A DNA stretch of 64,000 nt from Compostimonas suwonensis (lineage in GTDB: Bacteria; Actinomycetota; Actinomycetes; Actinomycetales; Microbacteriaceae). Positions within the stretch are counted from its first letter, which is position 1. Every line of letters starts with the position of its first letter. Positions 43,771 to 52,691 of the stretch are shown one piece after another. The stretch covers positions 434,001-498,000 of the forward strand of contig NZ_PGFB01000004.1 of assembly GCF_002797855.1 (NCBI RefSeq), given 5' to 3'. Position numbers and translations under genes: made by a program. The notes beneath the pieces were generated by a model. The model was not told the DNA's origin. It ran no database searches and saw only the letters and a program-made list of their open reading frames with translations.

Positions 43771-44667
43771 ATGACCACGAGTGGCTCGGCGCCGCACGGC
43801 ACGCAGTCCGCGCCCGGTGCGGTCACTCTCGTGACGGTGCTGCACAATTCGAGCGACATCCTGCGCGGTTTCATCGAGTCCGCGATCGCGGCCTGCTCCG
43901 GCTCCGCGCTGAGCATCGTGGCCGTCGACAACGAGTCGGCCGACCGCGAGACGAGCAGGGCGATCGCCGAGGAGCTGGGTGTCCAGTTCCTCGCGATGCC
44001 GCAGAACCGCGGCTACGGCTCGGGGGCGAACGCCGGCGCGGCCCAGGCGGCCCGGCCGGGCGAGTACGTGCTCGTCTGCAACCCCGACGTCGTCTTCGAG
44101 GCACACGCGATCGACGTGCTCCGCGCCGCCGCCGAGTCGAGCGACCCGGCGGTCGCGGCCTTCGGACCGCGCATCGTCGACCCCTCGGGCGCGGTCTATC
44201 CCTCCGCCCGGCGCCTCCCCACGATCCGCACGGGCGTCGGCCACGCGCTCTTCGCGCGCATCGCCCCGAACAACCCGTGGACCAGGCGCTACCGAGCCGA
44301 GTCGGAGTACTCCGATGCCCCACGCGACGCCGAGTGGCTCTCGGGCGCATGCCTGCTCATCCGGGCCGACTGGTTCACCCGGCTCGGAGGCTTCGACGAG
44401 CGGTTCTTCATGTACTTCGAAGACGTCGACCTGGGGGCGCGCATCAGGGCGGCCGGCGGACGCAGCCGGTACGTCCCCGACGCCACCATCGTGCACACGG
44501 GCGCCCACTCGACCTCCGGCTCGGCACGGCGGATGACGCGGGTGCACCACGAGAGCGCTGCGATCTACTTCGACAAGACCCATCCCGGCCCCCTCCTCTA
44601 CCCGCTGCGCAAGCTCGTGGGCTTCGGGCTCTGGCTGCGCGCGCGGTGGACCACCCGCGGCCACTAG
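43771..44667 (+). CDS. Glycosyltransferase family 2 (WbbL-like rhamnosyltransferase)
   Basis: 298 residues, soluble. AVTLVTVLHNSSDILRGF, VAVDNESADRET, NRGYGSGANAGA, LVCNPDVVFE (metal site) and FMYFEDVDLGARIRAAG are the signature order of dTDP-rhamnose transferases such as WbbL. WbbL enzymes add rhamnose to GlcNAc-PP-polyprenol and so begin a wall linker or O-chain. Given rml genes in the window this is the likely donor, though the acceptor is unknown. It lies seven bases after wzm. Confidence 0.9.
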   Translation: MTTSGSAPHGTQSAPGAVTLVTVLHNSSDILRGFIESAIAACSGSALSIVAVDNESADRETSRAIAEELGVQFLAMPQNRGYGSGANAGAAQAARPGEYVLVCNPDVVFEAHAIDVLRAAAESSDPAVAAFGPRIVDPSGAVYPSARRLPTIRTGVGHALFARIAPNNPWTRRYRAESEYSDAPRDAEWLSGACLLIRADWFTRLGGFDERFFMYFEDVDLGARIRAAGGRSRYVPDATIVHTGAHSTSGSARRMTRVHHESAAIYFDKTHPGPLLYPLRKLVGFGLWLRARWTTRGH

Positions 44668-44718
44668 GGATTCCACAACAGGCATACTGTCCACCTCCCA
44701 TCCACCTCCGGGACACGA

Positions 44719-44724
44719 TAGGAT
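44719..44724 (+). promoter_or_regulatory. Possible -10 box before the GT2_4 gene
   Basis: TAGGAT in the 112-bp gap after the WbbL-like gene, about 55 bases before ATG 44780, which has its own AGGAGG. Confidence 0.35.
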
Positions 44725-44779
44725 TTCGCGCAGGTCATGGCGCGCGATGTCGAGCGGAGAATGGATCTCAAGGAGGAAC

Positions 44780-45913
44780 ATGACTCTTGTCATGACCGCT
44801 ATGGTGCGGGATGAGGCCGATGTCATCGGGGCCATGCTCGACCACCACATCGATCAGGGCGTCGACCGTTTCATCGTCACCGACAACGGCTCGACCGACG
44901 GCACGACCGAGATCCTCGCCGAGTATGCGGCTCGCGGCATCCTCGACCTCCGTCACGATCCCCTGCACGAGAAGCAGCAGGGCACGGTCGTCACCGGCAT
45001 GGCCCGCGACGCGTACCTCCTCTACGGGGCCGACTGGGTGCTGAACGCAGACGCCGACGAGTTCTGGATGCCGGTCTCCCCCGGCACGACCCTCGCCGGC
45101 GTCTTCGCGGCCATGCCCACCGAGCTCCAGTCCTTCACCGTGCCCGTCGTCGACATGATCGGCGAGGCCGCTCTCGACGGCTCGGGGCTGCAGCGGCTCG
45201 TCTACCGCGATCAGCGCAGCCTCGACGAGCTGAACAGGGTCGGCCTCCTCGCTCATTCGACGCACGACGCCGTGCACGTCGGCTCACCCGACGTGACGGT
45301 CAGCCAGGGCAACCACTTCGTGAGCATCGCGAGCCAAGGCATGCCTCCGGAGGAGCTCGGCCTCGAGGTGCTGCACTTCCCCTGGCGCTCCTGGAGCCAG
45401 TACCGCCGCAAGGTCGAGAGCGCGGGCAGGGCGTACGCCAGCTCGCCCCATCTCACGCCGAGCCCGAACCACCACGGCATGCGCGACTTCCGCAGGCTTC
45501 GGGACAACCTCCTGCTCGGGTACTACCTCGTGCGTCATCCCACGCCCGACGAGATCCAGCAGGGTCTCGCATCCGGGGCATTCGTGCTCGACGATCGGGT
45601 GGCCTCGCATCGGCCGTCCCCGCTGAGCGACGAGGCCCTCGACTCGGAGCTCGCGGACTCCGCGCGCGCGAGCACCCTGCTCGCGATCGAGCTCGAGCTC
45701 AGGCTCGCCGGCGAGCACGAGGCCAGGGCGCAGCACGAGCGGGAGCTCGAGGTGCTCAGCTCGGAGAACCATCGGCTCCTGCAGCGGCTCGAGGCCTCGG
45801 ACGAGGGGGCCGCCGACCTCAGGGCCCTCATCGACGCGTACAGCGAACGGCGGATCGTGCGCTGGGTGGACGGCGCCGCGAAGGTGCTCAAACCGACGAG
45901 AGCCGGTCACTGA
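44780..45913 (+). CDS. Glycosyltransferase family 2 (PF13704-type) with coiled-coil tail
   Basis: 377 residues. MTLVMTAMVRDEADVIGAML, TDNGSTDGT, LNADADEFWMP (DxD-like) and LHFPWRSWSQYRRKV match the Glyco_tranf_2_4 group. From about residue 300 a charged helix (EHEARAQHERELEVLSSENHRLLQRL) forms a coiled coil, followed by a basic end. Start ATG 44780 with a perfect AGGAGG just before it. The first ~260 residues and the NHHGMRDFRRL segment are repeated in the gene at 62389, a clear paralogue. Confidence 0.9.
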   Translation: MTLVMTAMVRDEADVIGAMLDHHIDQGVDRFIVTDNGSTDGTTEILAEYAARGILDLRHDPLHEKQQGTVVTGMARDAYLLYGADWVLNADADEFWMPVSPGTTLAGVFAAMPTELQSFTVPVVDMIGEAALDGSGLQRLVYRDQRSLDELNRVGLLAHSTHDAVHVGSPDVTVSQGNHFVSIASQGMPPEELGLEVLHFPWRSWSQYRRKVESAGRAYASSPHLTPSPNHHGMRDFRRLRDNLLLGYYLVRHPTPDEIQQGLASGAFVLDDRVASHRPSPLSDEALDSELADSARASTLLAIELELRLAGEHEARAQHERELEVLSSENHRLLQRLEASDEGAADLRALIDAYSERRIVRWVDGAAKVLKPTRAGH

Positions 45914-45978
45914 ACTGGCAGATCACCGGGAGAACGACGTCGGGCACCCCTGGACGCCCGCGTACGACCGCCGCGATG

Positions 45979-45989
45979 TAATCTAGTCT
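45979..45989 (+). promoter_or_regulatory. Possible promoter of wzt
   Basis: Overlapping TAATCT and TAGTCT boxes at 45979-45989 in the 148-base gap before wzt. They would give a leader of about 65-75 bases. Confidence 0.35.
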
Positions 45990-46061
45990 GTCGAGGTTGT
46001 TGCGCGCCGTTGGCGATGCGCGACGACTCAGAGATCCCCGTCGAGCGGAGTCCCACCACAC

Positions 46062-47294
46062 ATGCCCAACCTGCAGCAAGAAGCTTCGTTGGCGAACCCG
46101 GACACCCCCGTGGTCGTGAAGCTCAATGACGTGTCGAAACGATTCGTCATCCGCAAAGACAACTCCCTCAAGGAGCGGCTCGTGACGCTCGGTCGCGCCG
46201 GCCGTCGTCACCGCGAGGAGTTCTGGGCGCTGCGCAACGTGAGCGCCGACATCCAGGCTGGTCACACCGTCGCCCTGATCGGGCACAACGGATCGGGCAA
46301 GAGCACGCTGCTGAAGATCATCGGCGGCATCATCGCCCCGACCTCCGGCACGGTGGAGCGGCGCGGCCGCATCGCCGCGCTCCTCGAGCTCGGCGCAGGA
46401 TTCCATCCCGACCTGACCGGCCGCGAGAACGTCTACCTCAACGCCTCGATCCTGGGCCTCAGCCGCGACGAGACCGATGCACGGTTCGACGACATCGTCG
46501 CCTTCTCGGGCATCGCCGACTTCATCGACACCCAGGTCAAGTTCTACTCGTCGGGCATGTACGTGCGCCTCGCCTTCGCGGTGGCCGTGCACACCGAGCC
46601 CGACCTCCTCCTCGTCGACGAGGTGCTGGCCGTCGGCGACGAGGCATTCCAGCGCAAGTGCCTCGACAAGATCAAGACCTTCCAGACCGAGGGCCGCACG
46701 ATCGTGCTCGTCACCCACGCGCTCGGGCAGGTCGCCGAGCTCTGCGACCGGGCGATCCTGCTCAACCACGGCAACGTGGTGTACGACGGCGAGCCGCAGA
46801 AGGCGATCTCGGCCTTCCGCGACCTGCTGGAAGACCAGCGGCAGGCCGACGAGGTCACCCAGCCGCGCAACGACGTCATGCAGAACGGCAAGGTCCTCGG
46901 CGCCGAGGTCACCTGGGAGGGCAAGGAGTCGGGGCGCGAGCTCGTCTCCGGCGACTCCATCGAGATCACCGCCACCTTCGAGCACACCACGGGCATCGAC
47001 GACTGGATCTGCGCCATCCAGATCGACAACGTCTCGGGCCAGTCGGTCTACGGAACGACGACGCGCCGAGTGGGGATGCGGCTCGCACCGCTCAAGGGCG
47101 AGCGCACCGTGACCCTGACCCTCAAGAACCCGATGTTCGGCGGCGGCAAGTACTTCGTCAACGTGTCGCTCATGGACTATGCGGGCCGGCACCTGCACGA
47201 CTTCCCGCAGGCCTGCACCTTCAACGTCACCACCCAGGAGCTCGCTGCGGGAACGCTCTACGCCGAGCCCAGCTTCGAGGAAGTCGACGCCTGA
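46062..47294 (+). CDS. wzt: ABC transporter ATP-binding protein for polysaccharide export (Wzt type)
   Basis: 410 residues. The nucleotide-binding domain has Walker A GHNGSGKST at 74-82, the YSSGM variant signature loop usual in Wzt/TagH, and Walker B LLLVDEVLAVGDEAF. Residues ~270-400 form an extra beta domain (VTWEGKESGRELVSGDSIEITATFEH ... GKYFVNVSLMDYAG) corresponding to the Wzt C-terminal carbohydrate-binding domain, which in known systems recognises a terminal modification of the exported chain. Partner of the Wzm-type permease 2.3 kb upstream. The stop is followed by a convergent repeat protein gene. Confidence 0.94.
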   Translation: MPNLQQEASLANPDTPVVVKLNDVSKRFVIRKDNSLKERLVTLGRAGRRHREEFWALRNVSADIQAGHTVALIGHNGSGKSTLLKIIGGIIAPTSGTVERRGRIAALLELGAGFHPDLTGRENVYLNASILGLSRDETDARFDDIVAFSGIADFIDTQVKFYSSGMYVRLAFAVAVHTEPDLLLVDEVLAVGDEAFQRKCLDKIKTFQTEGRTIVLVTHALGQVAELCDRAILLNHGNVVYDGEPQKAISAFRDLLEDQRQADEVTQPRNDVMQNGKVLGAEVTWEGKESGRELVSGDSIEITATFEHTTGIDDWICAIQIDNVSGQSVYGTTTRRVGMRLAPLKGERTVTLTLKNPMFGGGKYFVNVSLMDYAGRHLHDFPQACTFNVTTQELAAGTLYAEPSFEEVDA

Positions 47295-47311
47295 GCCGTC
47301 GGCAGGGGCGG

Positions 47312-47327
47312 ACGCCGGACCCGGCGT
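47312..47327. terminator. Possible hairpin between wzt and the convergent repeat-protein gene
   Basis: acgccgg (47312-47318) and ccggcgt (47321-47327) form a perfect 7-bp stem, but with a loop of only two bases and no T-tract. Its position between two convergent stops is right for a terminator; the geometry is poor. Confidence 0.25.
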
Positions 47328-47357
47328 GAACCGTCGCCTGACGCCTGAGCGCGACCG

Positions 47358-49229
47358 CTAACAGCGCACGAGCGCCGCCACGTTGTCGGTGAGCGAGGCA
47401 GGCCCTCCGATGAGCTTGAGGCTCGAGACACCCCGGGTGCCGATGTCCGATCTGACCTCGTCGAAGACGCATCCCGGAGGCGTCACGTAGAGCGGCTTGC
47501 CCGCCTTGCCTGCGGCCGCCGCACCCGCCATCGCGTCGGGGAACGTGGTGCCCGATGCGAAGTAGAAGGTGTCGGCCGTCGTGAAGGCGTTGCGGTTGAT
47601 CTCGACCGAGGTCCGGTACCGGTCGATGCCGCCCAGGCGGGTGATGGCGAAGCCCGCGTTGGTGAAGGTGTTCTGCATGGTCGCCGACACGGCGTCGCCG
47701 CCGCCCGCGATCGTCACCCGAGACACACCCAGATCGGCCACGAGCTGGATGGCGTCCGGGTCGTACGACGAGCCTCCGTCGACGAGCACGACCGGGATCC
47801 TCTGAGCCCCCGCGGCGGCGCTCGCCGAGAGGGCGTCCGGGAAGTTCACCCCCGACGCCACGTAGGCTCGGGGCGGACGCGCCGACCCGAAGGCGTAGCG
47901 GGCGATCTGCCTCGAGGTGTCGAAGCGGTCGGTCCCCGCGATGCGCACGATGTTGCTCTGCCTGTCGCGCAAGGATGCGAAGACGCTGTCTCCGATCGCC
48001 GACGTGCCGCCGATGACGACGATCTTCCGCGGAGCGAGCCTGCGCAGCTCCCCGTCGGTGGCGCCGGGCAGCGCCGTGCGGGTCACGAGCAGCAACGGGC
48101 CGCCCTGGGCGACCGCTGCCGGCGCGGCGCTGAGCGAGTCCGGGAAGTTCTCGGCCGAGGTCACGTAGACGACGGGCACCCCCGAGGCCGGGTAGACCGA
48201 CTGCGAGAGCGCGGCGGCCGTCGCGAAACGGTCGGGGCCTGCGATCCTACTCGCCGTCGCCGACGAGGCCGGGTCGCCGAACCAGTCGCGGTAGAGCCGC
48301 CAGAAGTTCCGGTTGCCATAGGTCGAGCAGGCGTCGCCCGTGCCGTACAGGTTCGACAGAGCGGCCGCGTTCGGCTGGTAGGGCGTGTAGTAGTAGAGCG
48401 CCGCCGTGGCCGTGTTGCTGATGAACACCGGGGATGTTCCGCACGACGGCTCGGGGTGATAGCGCACGGCCGTCGTCGCCCCGACGGGATACCAGGTGTA
48501 GGTCTGGGAGGTGCCCGGCGGGTTCGCGTAGCGCTTGTACTGCCAGGCAGCCTTGTAGACCTGATTGTAGAAGCCGGCGAACTCGGCGTCGCACGGCGCG
48601 GTGTCCGGGCAGGCGTATCCCGTCGCCTTGCGGTACTGGTTGTCGCCCGGCCAGTCGTCGGTCACGAGCGACTGCTCCTTCTCCAGCAGCACCAGCAGCA
48701 CCTTCTGACTGATGCCGCACGCGAGTCCGACCTTGTAGATGATGCGCGCCGCCGACTCGTTCGCCTCGCCCGTGTACTGCGAGCACATGGCGTCGGCCGA
48801 GCGCGTCCAGGTCGTCTGGCGATAGTCCTTCAGGCAGGTGTAGCCGGGAAGGCATCGCGGAACCTCGCCGTTGAGGAACGCCTGCACGTCGCCCTCGCCC
48901 ATCGCCCACGCGTTGTAGAAGTTGTAGTCGCTGATGATCGTGCCGGGATTGAAGCCCGCCGCGGCCGCGAGCGCCTGCGGCGAACCCTCGAGGGAGCGGT
49001 TCTCCGGCTCCGGGCTCTCCTGGCCGGGAGCCTCGCCGTGGCTTCCCGGCGCGGGATCGTCCGCCTTCGCCGACTGCTCGTCCAGTTGCGCCTGGTACTG
49101 CTCCAGGAGCATCGAGGTGTCGTCGACGGGCTCGTCCGCGAAGACGGGACCGCTCGCGAGCATCCCCGTGACGAGGATGACGACGGCGGCCCCGAAGGGA
49201 ACGATTCGTTTTATGAGAGTACCGGCCAC
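47358..49229 (-). CDS. Secreted protein: lysozyme-like N-domain + three cell-wall-binding repeats
   Basis: 623 residues. A signal peptide ends near ADEPV (residue ~32). After a Pro/Glu-rich linker, residues ~90-330 form a Cys-containing domain (FNPGTIISDYNFYN, LVLLEKEQSLVT, KATGYACPD, FYNQVYKAAWQYKRY) shared with the gene at 50804. The KEQSLV Glu and the ATGY/FYNQ pattern recall lysozyme/SLT-type hydrolases, but this is only a resemblance. Residues ~335-623 hold three CW_binding_2 repeats (RIAGPDRFATAAAL, RIAGTDRFDTSRQI, RLGGIDRYRTSVEI), which bind anionic wall polymers in known proteins. GTG start after TAGCAT + six bases. Confidence 0.88.
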   Translation of the reverse strand: MAGTLIKRIVPFGAAVVILVTGMLASGPVFADEPVDDTSMLLEQYQAQLDEQSAKADDPAPGSHGEAPGQESPEPENRSLEGSPQALAAAAGFNPGTIISDYNFYNAWAMGEGDVQAFLNGEVPRCLPGYTCLKDYRQTTWTRSADAMCSQYTGEANESAARIIYKVGLACGISQKVLLVLLEKEQSLVTDDWPGDNQYRKATGYACPDTAPCDAEFAGFYNQVYKAAWQYKRYANPPGTSQTYTWYPVGATTAVRYHPEPSCGTSPVFISNTATAALYYYTPYQPNAAALSNLYGTGDACSTYGNRNFWRLYRDWFGDPASSATASRIAGPDRFATAAALSQSVYPASGVPVVYVTSAENFPDSLSAAPAAVAQGGPLLLVTRTALPGATDGELRRLAPRKIVVIGGTSAIGDSVFASLRDRQSNIVRIAGTDRFDTSRQIARYAFGSARPPRAYVASGVNFPDALSASAAAGAQRIPVVLVDGGSSYDPDAIQLVADLGVSRVTIAGGGDAVSATMQNTFTNAGFAITRLGGIDRYRTSVEINRNAFTTADTFYFASGTTFPDAMAGAAAAGKAGKPLYVTPPGCVFDEVRSDIGTRGVSSLKLIGGPASLTDNVAALVRC

Positions 49230-49235
49230 GACGTC

Positions 49236-49241
49236 ATGCTA
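49236..49241 (-). promoter_or_regulatory. -10 box of the repeat protein at 47358-49229
   Basis: TAGCAT on the minus strand, six bases before the GTG at 49229. Confidence 0.5.
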
Positions 49242-49308
49242 ACTCGACGACGCCGATCCCCCGGCCCCGTGGGCGGGCGTGGGCGAAACCGGCGAGCTCG
49301 GGCAGCCG

Positions 49309-50169
49309 TCAGCCGACGAGGCCCATGAGGTACGAGCCGTAACCGCTCTTGACGAGGGGTTTCGCCAAGACGGTGAGCTGCGCGTCGTCGATCCAGCCGG
49401 CACGCCAGGCGATCTCCTCGATGCAGCCGATCTTGAACCCCTGGCGGTCTTCGATGACCCGAACGTACTCCGAGGCCTGCATCATCGACTCGAAGGTTCC
49501 CGTGTCGAGCCAGGCGGTGCCGCGGTCGAGCACCTGCACGTGCAGATCGCCCTGCTCGAGGTAGCGCTCGTTGACCGTGCTGATCTCGAGCTCGCCCCGC
49601 GCGCTGGGCGTGATGCTCTTCGCGATCTCGACCACCGAGTTGTCGTAGAAGTAGAGGCCGGGCACGGCGTAGTTGCTCTTCGGCGCGACGGGCTTCTCCT
49701 CGATCGAGACGGCCTGGAAGTTGTCGTCGAACTCCACGACGCCGTACGCCGTCGGGTTGCTCACGTGGTACGCGAAGATCTTGGCGCCCTCGAACTCGCC
49801 CGAGTTGCGCAGCGACGAGCCGAGGCCGGTGCCGTGGAAGATGTTGTCGCCGAGCACGAGAGCGACCGACTCGTCGCCGATGAACTCCTCGCCGATGATG
49901 AAGGCCTGCGCGAGCCCGTCGGGCGAGGGCTGCACGGCGTACTCGATGCGGATGCCGAGATCGGAGCCGTCGCCGAGCAGCGCGCGGAACTGCTCGTTGT
50001 ACTCGGGCGTCGTGATGATGAGGATCTCGCGGATGTCGGCCATCATGAGCGTCGACAACGGGTAATAGATCATCGGCTTGTCGTAGATGGGCATCAGCTG
50101 CTTCGAGATGCCCTTGGTGATCGGCCAGAGCCGGGTTCCGGAGCCGCCGGCCAGGATGATTCCGCGCAT
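49309..50169 (-). CDS. rmlA: Glucose-1-phosphate thymidylyltransferase
   Basis: First step of dTDP-L-rhamnose synthesis: dTTP + glucose-1-phosphate gives dTDP-glucose. The 286-residue protein starts [20 protein letters not shown] (nucleotide-binding loop) and has [30 protein letters not shown] (metal site) and VEKP-like [12 protein letters not shown], all typical of RmlA. ATG at 50169, four bases after the rmlC stop; the two genes are co-transcribed. rmlB and rmlD lie 10 kb away on the other strand. Confidence 0.98.
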   Translation of the reverse strand: MRGIILAGGSGTRLWPITKGISKQLMPIYDKPMIYYPLSTLMMADIREILIITTPEYNEQFRALLGDGSDLGIRIEYAVQPSPDGLAQAFIIGEEFIGDESVALVLGDNIFHGTGLGSSLRNSGEFEGAKIFAYHVSNPTAYGVVEFDDNFQAVSIEEKPVAPKSNYAVPGLYFYDNSVVEIAKSITPSARGELEISTVNERYLEQGDLHVQVLDRGTAWLDTGTFESMMQASEYVRVIEDRQGFKIGCIEEIAWRAGWIDDAQLTVLAKPLVKSGYGSYLMGLVG

Positions 50170-50173
50170 GGTC

Positions 50174-50782
50174 CTACTCTCCCTCGGTCAGCGACTGGTA
50201 GAACGCCCGCGCCTCGTCCCAGGTGGGCAGAAGACCGGATGCCGCGGCCTCCGACAGCCCGGGCGCGTCCGTGTCCTTCGGCGAGAGCAGCGGCTCCCCC
50301 GCCTCGGGCGGGAAGACGAGCCCGACCTCGGGATCGAGGGGGTTGATGCCGTGCTCGCGCTCGGCGTTGAAGGTGGAGGTCACGAGGTAGCTGACGGTCG
50401 CGTCGTCCGTGAGGGCGACGAAGGCGTGGCCGAGCCCCTCGGACAGGTAGATCGCGCGGCGATCGGTGTCGTCGAGCAGCACCGTGTCCCACTGGCCGAA
50501 GGTCGGCGACCCGACCCGGATGTCGATCACGTAGTCGAGCACGGCGCCGTGGGTCGCCGTGACGTACTTCGCCTGGCTCGGCGGGATGTCGGCGAAGTGG
50601 ATGCCGCGCACGACGCCCCGCTTCGAGACCGAGGTGTTCGCCTGCGCGAGCTTCAGGGGATGCCCGATGGCCTCCTCGAGACGGTCGAAGCGGTACCACT
50701 CGAGGAAGACCCCCCGATCGTCGCCGAACTGCTTCGGTGTGATTTCGTAGGAGTCGGGGATCTTCAGTTCACGGATTTGCAC
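50174..50782 (-). CDS. rmlC: dTDP-4-dehydrorhamnose 3,5-epimerase
   Basis: Cupin-fold epimerase, third step of dTDP-L-rhamnose synthesis. 202 residues: [32 protein letters not shown] with the catalytic His, [18 protein letters not shown] with the Asp partner, and [29 protein letters not shown] start at 50782 is seven bases after TAGACT on the same strand. Linked to rmlA downstream. Confidence 0.97.
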   Translation of the reverse strand: MQIRELKIPDSYEITPKQFGDDRGVFLEWYRFDRLEEAIGHPLKLAQANTSVSKRGVVRGIHFADIPPSQAKYVTATHGAVLDYVIDIRVGSPTFGQWDTVLLDDTDRRAIYLSEGLGHAFVALTDDATVSYLVTSTFNAEREHGINPLDPEVGLVFPPEAGEPLLSPKDTDAPGLSEAAASGLLPTWDEARAFYQSLTEGE

Positions 50783-50789
50783 GCCTGGC

Positions 50790-50795
50790 AGTCTA
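50790..50795 (-). promoter_or_regulatory. -10 box of rmlC-rmlA
   Basis: TAGACT on the minus strand, seven bases before the GTG start at 50782. It falls between the end of the next repeat-protein gene and rmlC, so rmlCA can be expressed on its own. Confidence 0.5.
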
Positions 50796-50803
50796 GCAAT
50801 CGC

Positions 50804-52660
50804 TTATTGACAAGCTCCGAGTTTCTCCACGTTGGCGGTCGTCACGGCCTCGCCCCCGAGCACGTGCACACGATCGGCGCCGAGCGCGAAGACGTCGCCC
50901 GCGATGAAGTCGGGAACGCAGTCCGGCCGCACGACGTAGAGCGGGCTGCCCGAGCCGCCCGCGATCGCGGCGCCGGCCAGGGCGTCCGGGTAGTTGAGCC
51001 CGTTCGCGAGGTAGACCGTGCTCGCGGTGCCGAACGCGGCGTGGTTGAGCGCGCGGCTCGTGAGGAACCGGTCGTCGCCGGCCTGACGCGACACCGAGAA
51101 TCCGGCGCTCTGCAGGCCGTTCTGGATGCCCTGGCTGATCGAGACGAGGCCGCCCGCGATGACCGTCCTCGTCACGTGCAGCTCGCGTAAGAACTGGGTG
51201 GTGGCCGAGTCGAGCTGCGGCTGTCCGCCGTTGACGAGCATCACGGGGCCGGCGACGGATCCCGCCGCGGCACTCGCCGAGAGGGCGTCGGGGAAGTTCG
51301 CACCGGATGCCAGGTAGGCCGTCCCGGCCGAGGGGAACGCATGACGGATGATCTGCTGCGAGGTGTCGAAGCGATCGGCCCCGCCGAGTCGCACGAGCTT
51401 CGGCTGGATCGCCGCGAGCTGCCGCACGACGAGGTCGCTGATCACGGCTCCGCCCCCGACGAGCACGATCGTCTCCGGATGCAACGCCGTGATCGTGTCG
51501 GAGACGACGGTGGGCAGGGAGCCCGGGTCTGTCAGGAGCAGCGGGCCGCCCTCGTGCGCCGCGGCGGGAGCCGCGCTGAGGGCGTCGGGGAAGTTGGCCC
51601 CGGACGCGACGTAGACGACCTTCGCCCGATCGGGGAAGGCCGACCGGGCGATCGCGACCGCCGTCGAGTAGCGGTCGGCGCCGGCGATCCGGTCGACGAC
51701 CGGCTCCGATCCCGCCGTGGGAGAGCCGAACCAGGTGTTGTAGATCACCCAGAAGTTGCGGTTGCCGAACGACGAGCAGCGGTCGCCGTCGCCGTCGAGG
51801 TCGCTGAGAGCGGCCGCGTCGGGCTGGTAGGGCGTGTAGTAGTAGAGCGCCGCCGTCGCGTCGTTCCAGATCGTGACCTTCGCCGACCCGCAGCTGTCCT
51901 CCGGCGAGAAGTCGATGGGGGACGCCTTGCCCACGGGGAGGTAGTCGAAGGTCGGCGAGGTCCGGTAGTCGCTCAGCTGCCAGGCCGCCTCGTAGACCTG
52001 GTTGTAGAAGCCGTAGTAGTTCGCGTCGCAGTTGGAGCCGTCGGGGCATCCGTAACCGGTCGCGTGCGTGTACTGGTCCTGGTCGGGGCCGGGCGAGCTC
52101 ACGAGCGACTGCTCCTTCTGCAGCAGCGTGAGGATGACCCTCGGGCTGATGCCGCACGCCGCGGCCGACTTGACGATGATCCGGGCCGCGGACTCGTTCG
52201 CCGCTCCCGCGTAGGGGCTGCAGATGTCGGGGTAGTCGATCTGGTCCTTCGTCGTCTGCGTGAAGTCCTTGAGGCACGGAACCCCGCCGACGCTCCTGCA
52301 GCCGGCTCCCTTCTGGTCGAGGAAGCTCTGCACCTGGGCCTCGGTCATCGCGTCGCCGTCGTAGAAGTTGGCGTCGCTGATGATGTTGCCGGGGTTGAAG
52401 TCGGCGCCGCTGAGGGATGCCGCGAGCGCCGACACGCCCCTGCTCTCCGGCTCCGGGGGCACCGTGTTGTTGACGCCGGCCTGCGCGGCCTGGTACTCGG
52501 CCTGCGCCTGCGCCTGGGCGGCCTCGTTCGCGTTCCTGTCGGGCGCGGGCGCGTCATCCGCCCGCGCAGAGGCCGTCGGGCTCAGAGCAAGGGCGGCGAC
52601 GAGGGCGAGAGCGCCCAGGGCGCCGAGGATCGGACGCCGTGCGGCGGAAAGAGGGAGCAT
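50804..52660 (-). CDS. Secreted protein: lysozyme-like N-domain + three cell-wall-binding repeats (paralogue)
   Basis: 618 residues with signal peptide (LALSPTASARADD). The N-terminal domain (FNPGNIISDANFYD, ILTLLQKEQSLVS, HATGYGCPDGSNCDANYY, FYNQVYEAAWQL, ALYYYTPYQPDAAALS) aligns along its length with that of the gene at 47358. Three CW_binding_2 repeats follow (RIAGADRYSTAVAI, RLGGADRFDTSQQI, RQAGDDRFLTSRAL). A role in wall remodelling is inferred. ATG at 52660 is preceded by TAGCAT at six bases. It sits between rmlC and a protease-repeat fusion. Confidence 0.88.
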   Translation of the reverse strand: MLPLSAARRPILGALGALALVAALALSPTASARADDAPAPDRNANEAAQAQAQAEYQAAQAGVNNTVPPEPESRGVSALAASLSGADFNPGNIISDANFYDGDAMTEAQVQSFLDQKGAGCRSVGGVPCLKDFTQTTKDQIDYPDICSPYAGAANESAARIIVKSAAACGISPRVILTLLQKEQSLVSSPGPDQDQYTHATGYGCPDGSNCDANYYGFYNQVYEAAWQLSDYRTSPTFDYLPVGKASPIDFSPEDSCGSAKVTIWNDATAALYYYTPYQPDAAALSDLDGDGDRCSSFGNRNFWVIYNTWFGSPTAGSEPVVDRIAGADRYSTAVAIARSAFPDRAKVVYVASGANFPDALSAAPAAAHEGGPLLLTDPGSLPTVVSDTITALHPETIVLVGGGAVISDLVVRQLAAIQPKLVRLGGADRFDTSQQIIRHAFPSAGTAYLASGANFPDALSASAAAGSVAGPVMLVNGGQPQLDSATTQFLRELHVTRTVIAGGLVSISQGIQNGLQSAGFSVSRQAGDDRFLTSRALNHAAFGTASTVYLANGLNYPDALAGAAIAGGSGSPLYVVRPDCVPDFIAGDVFALGADRVHVLGGEAVTTANVEKLGACQ

Positions 52661-52666
52661 GGTCTG

Positions 52667-52672
52667 ATGCTA
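52667..52672 (-). promoter_or_regulatory. -10 box of the repeat protein at 50804-52660
   Basis: TAGCAT on the minus strand, six bases before the ATG at 52660. Confidence 0.5.
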
Positions 52673-52691
52673 GGGGAAAAGCGCGGGCGAC

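Noticed and set aside
44737-44815. Short upstream ORF ahead of the GT at 44780
   Set aside because: It has no ribosome site and overlaps the GT gene in a different frame; the AGGAGG belongs to the ATG at 44780.
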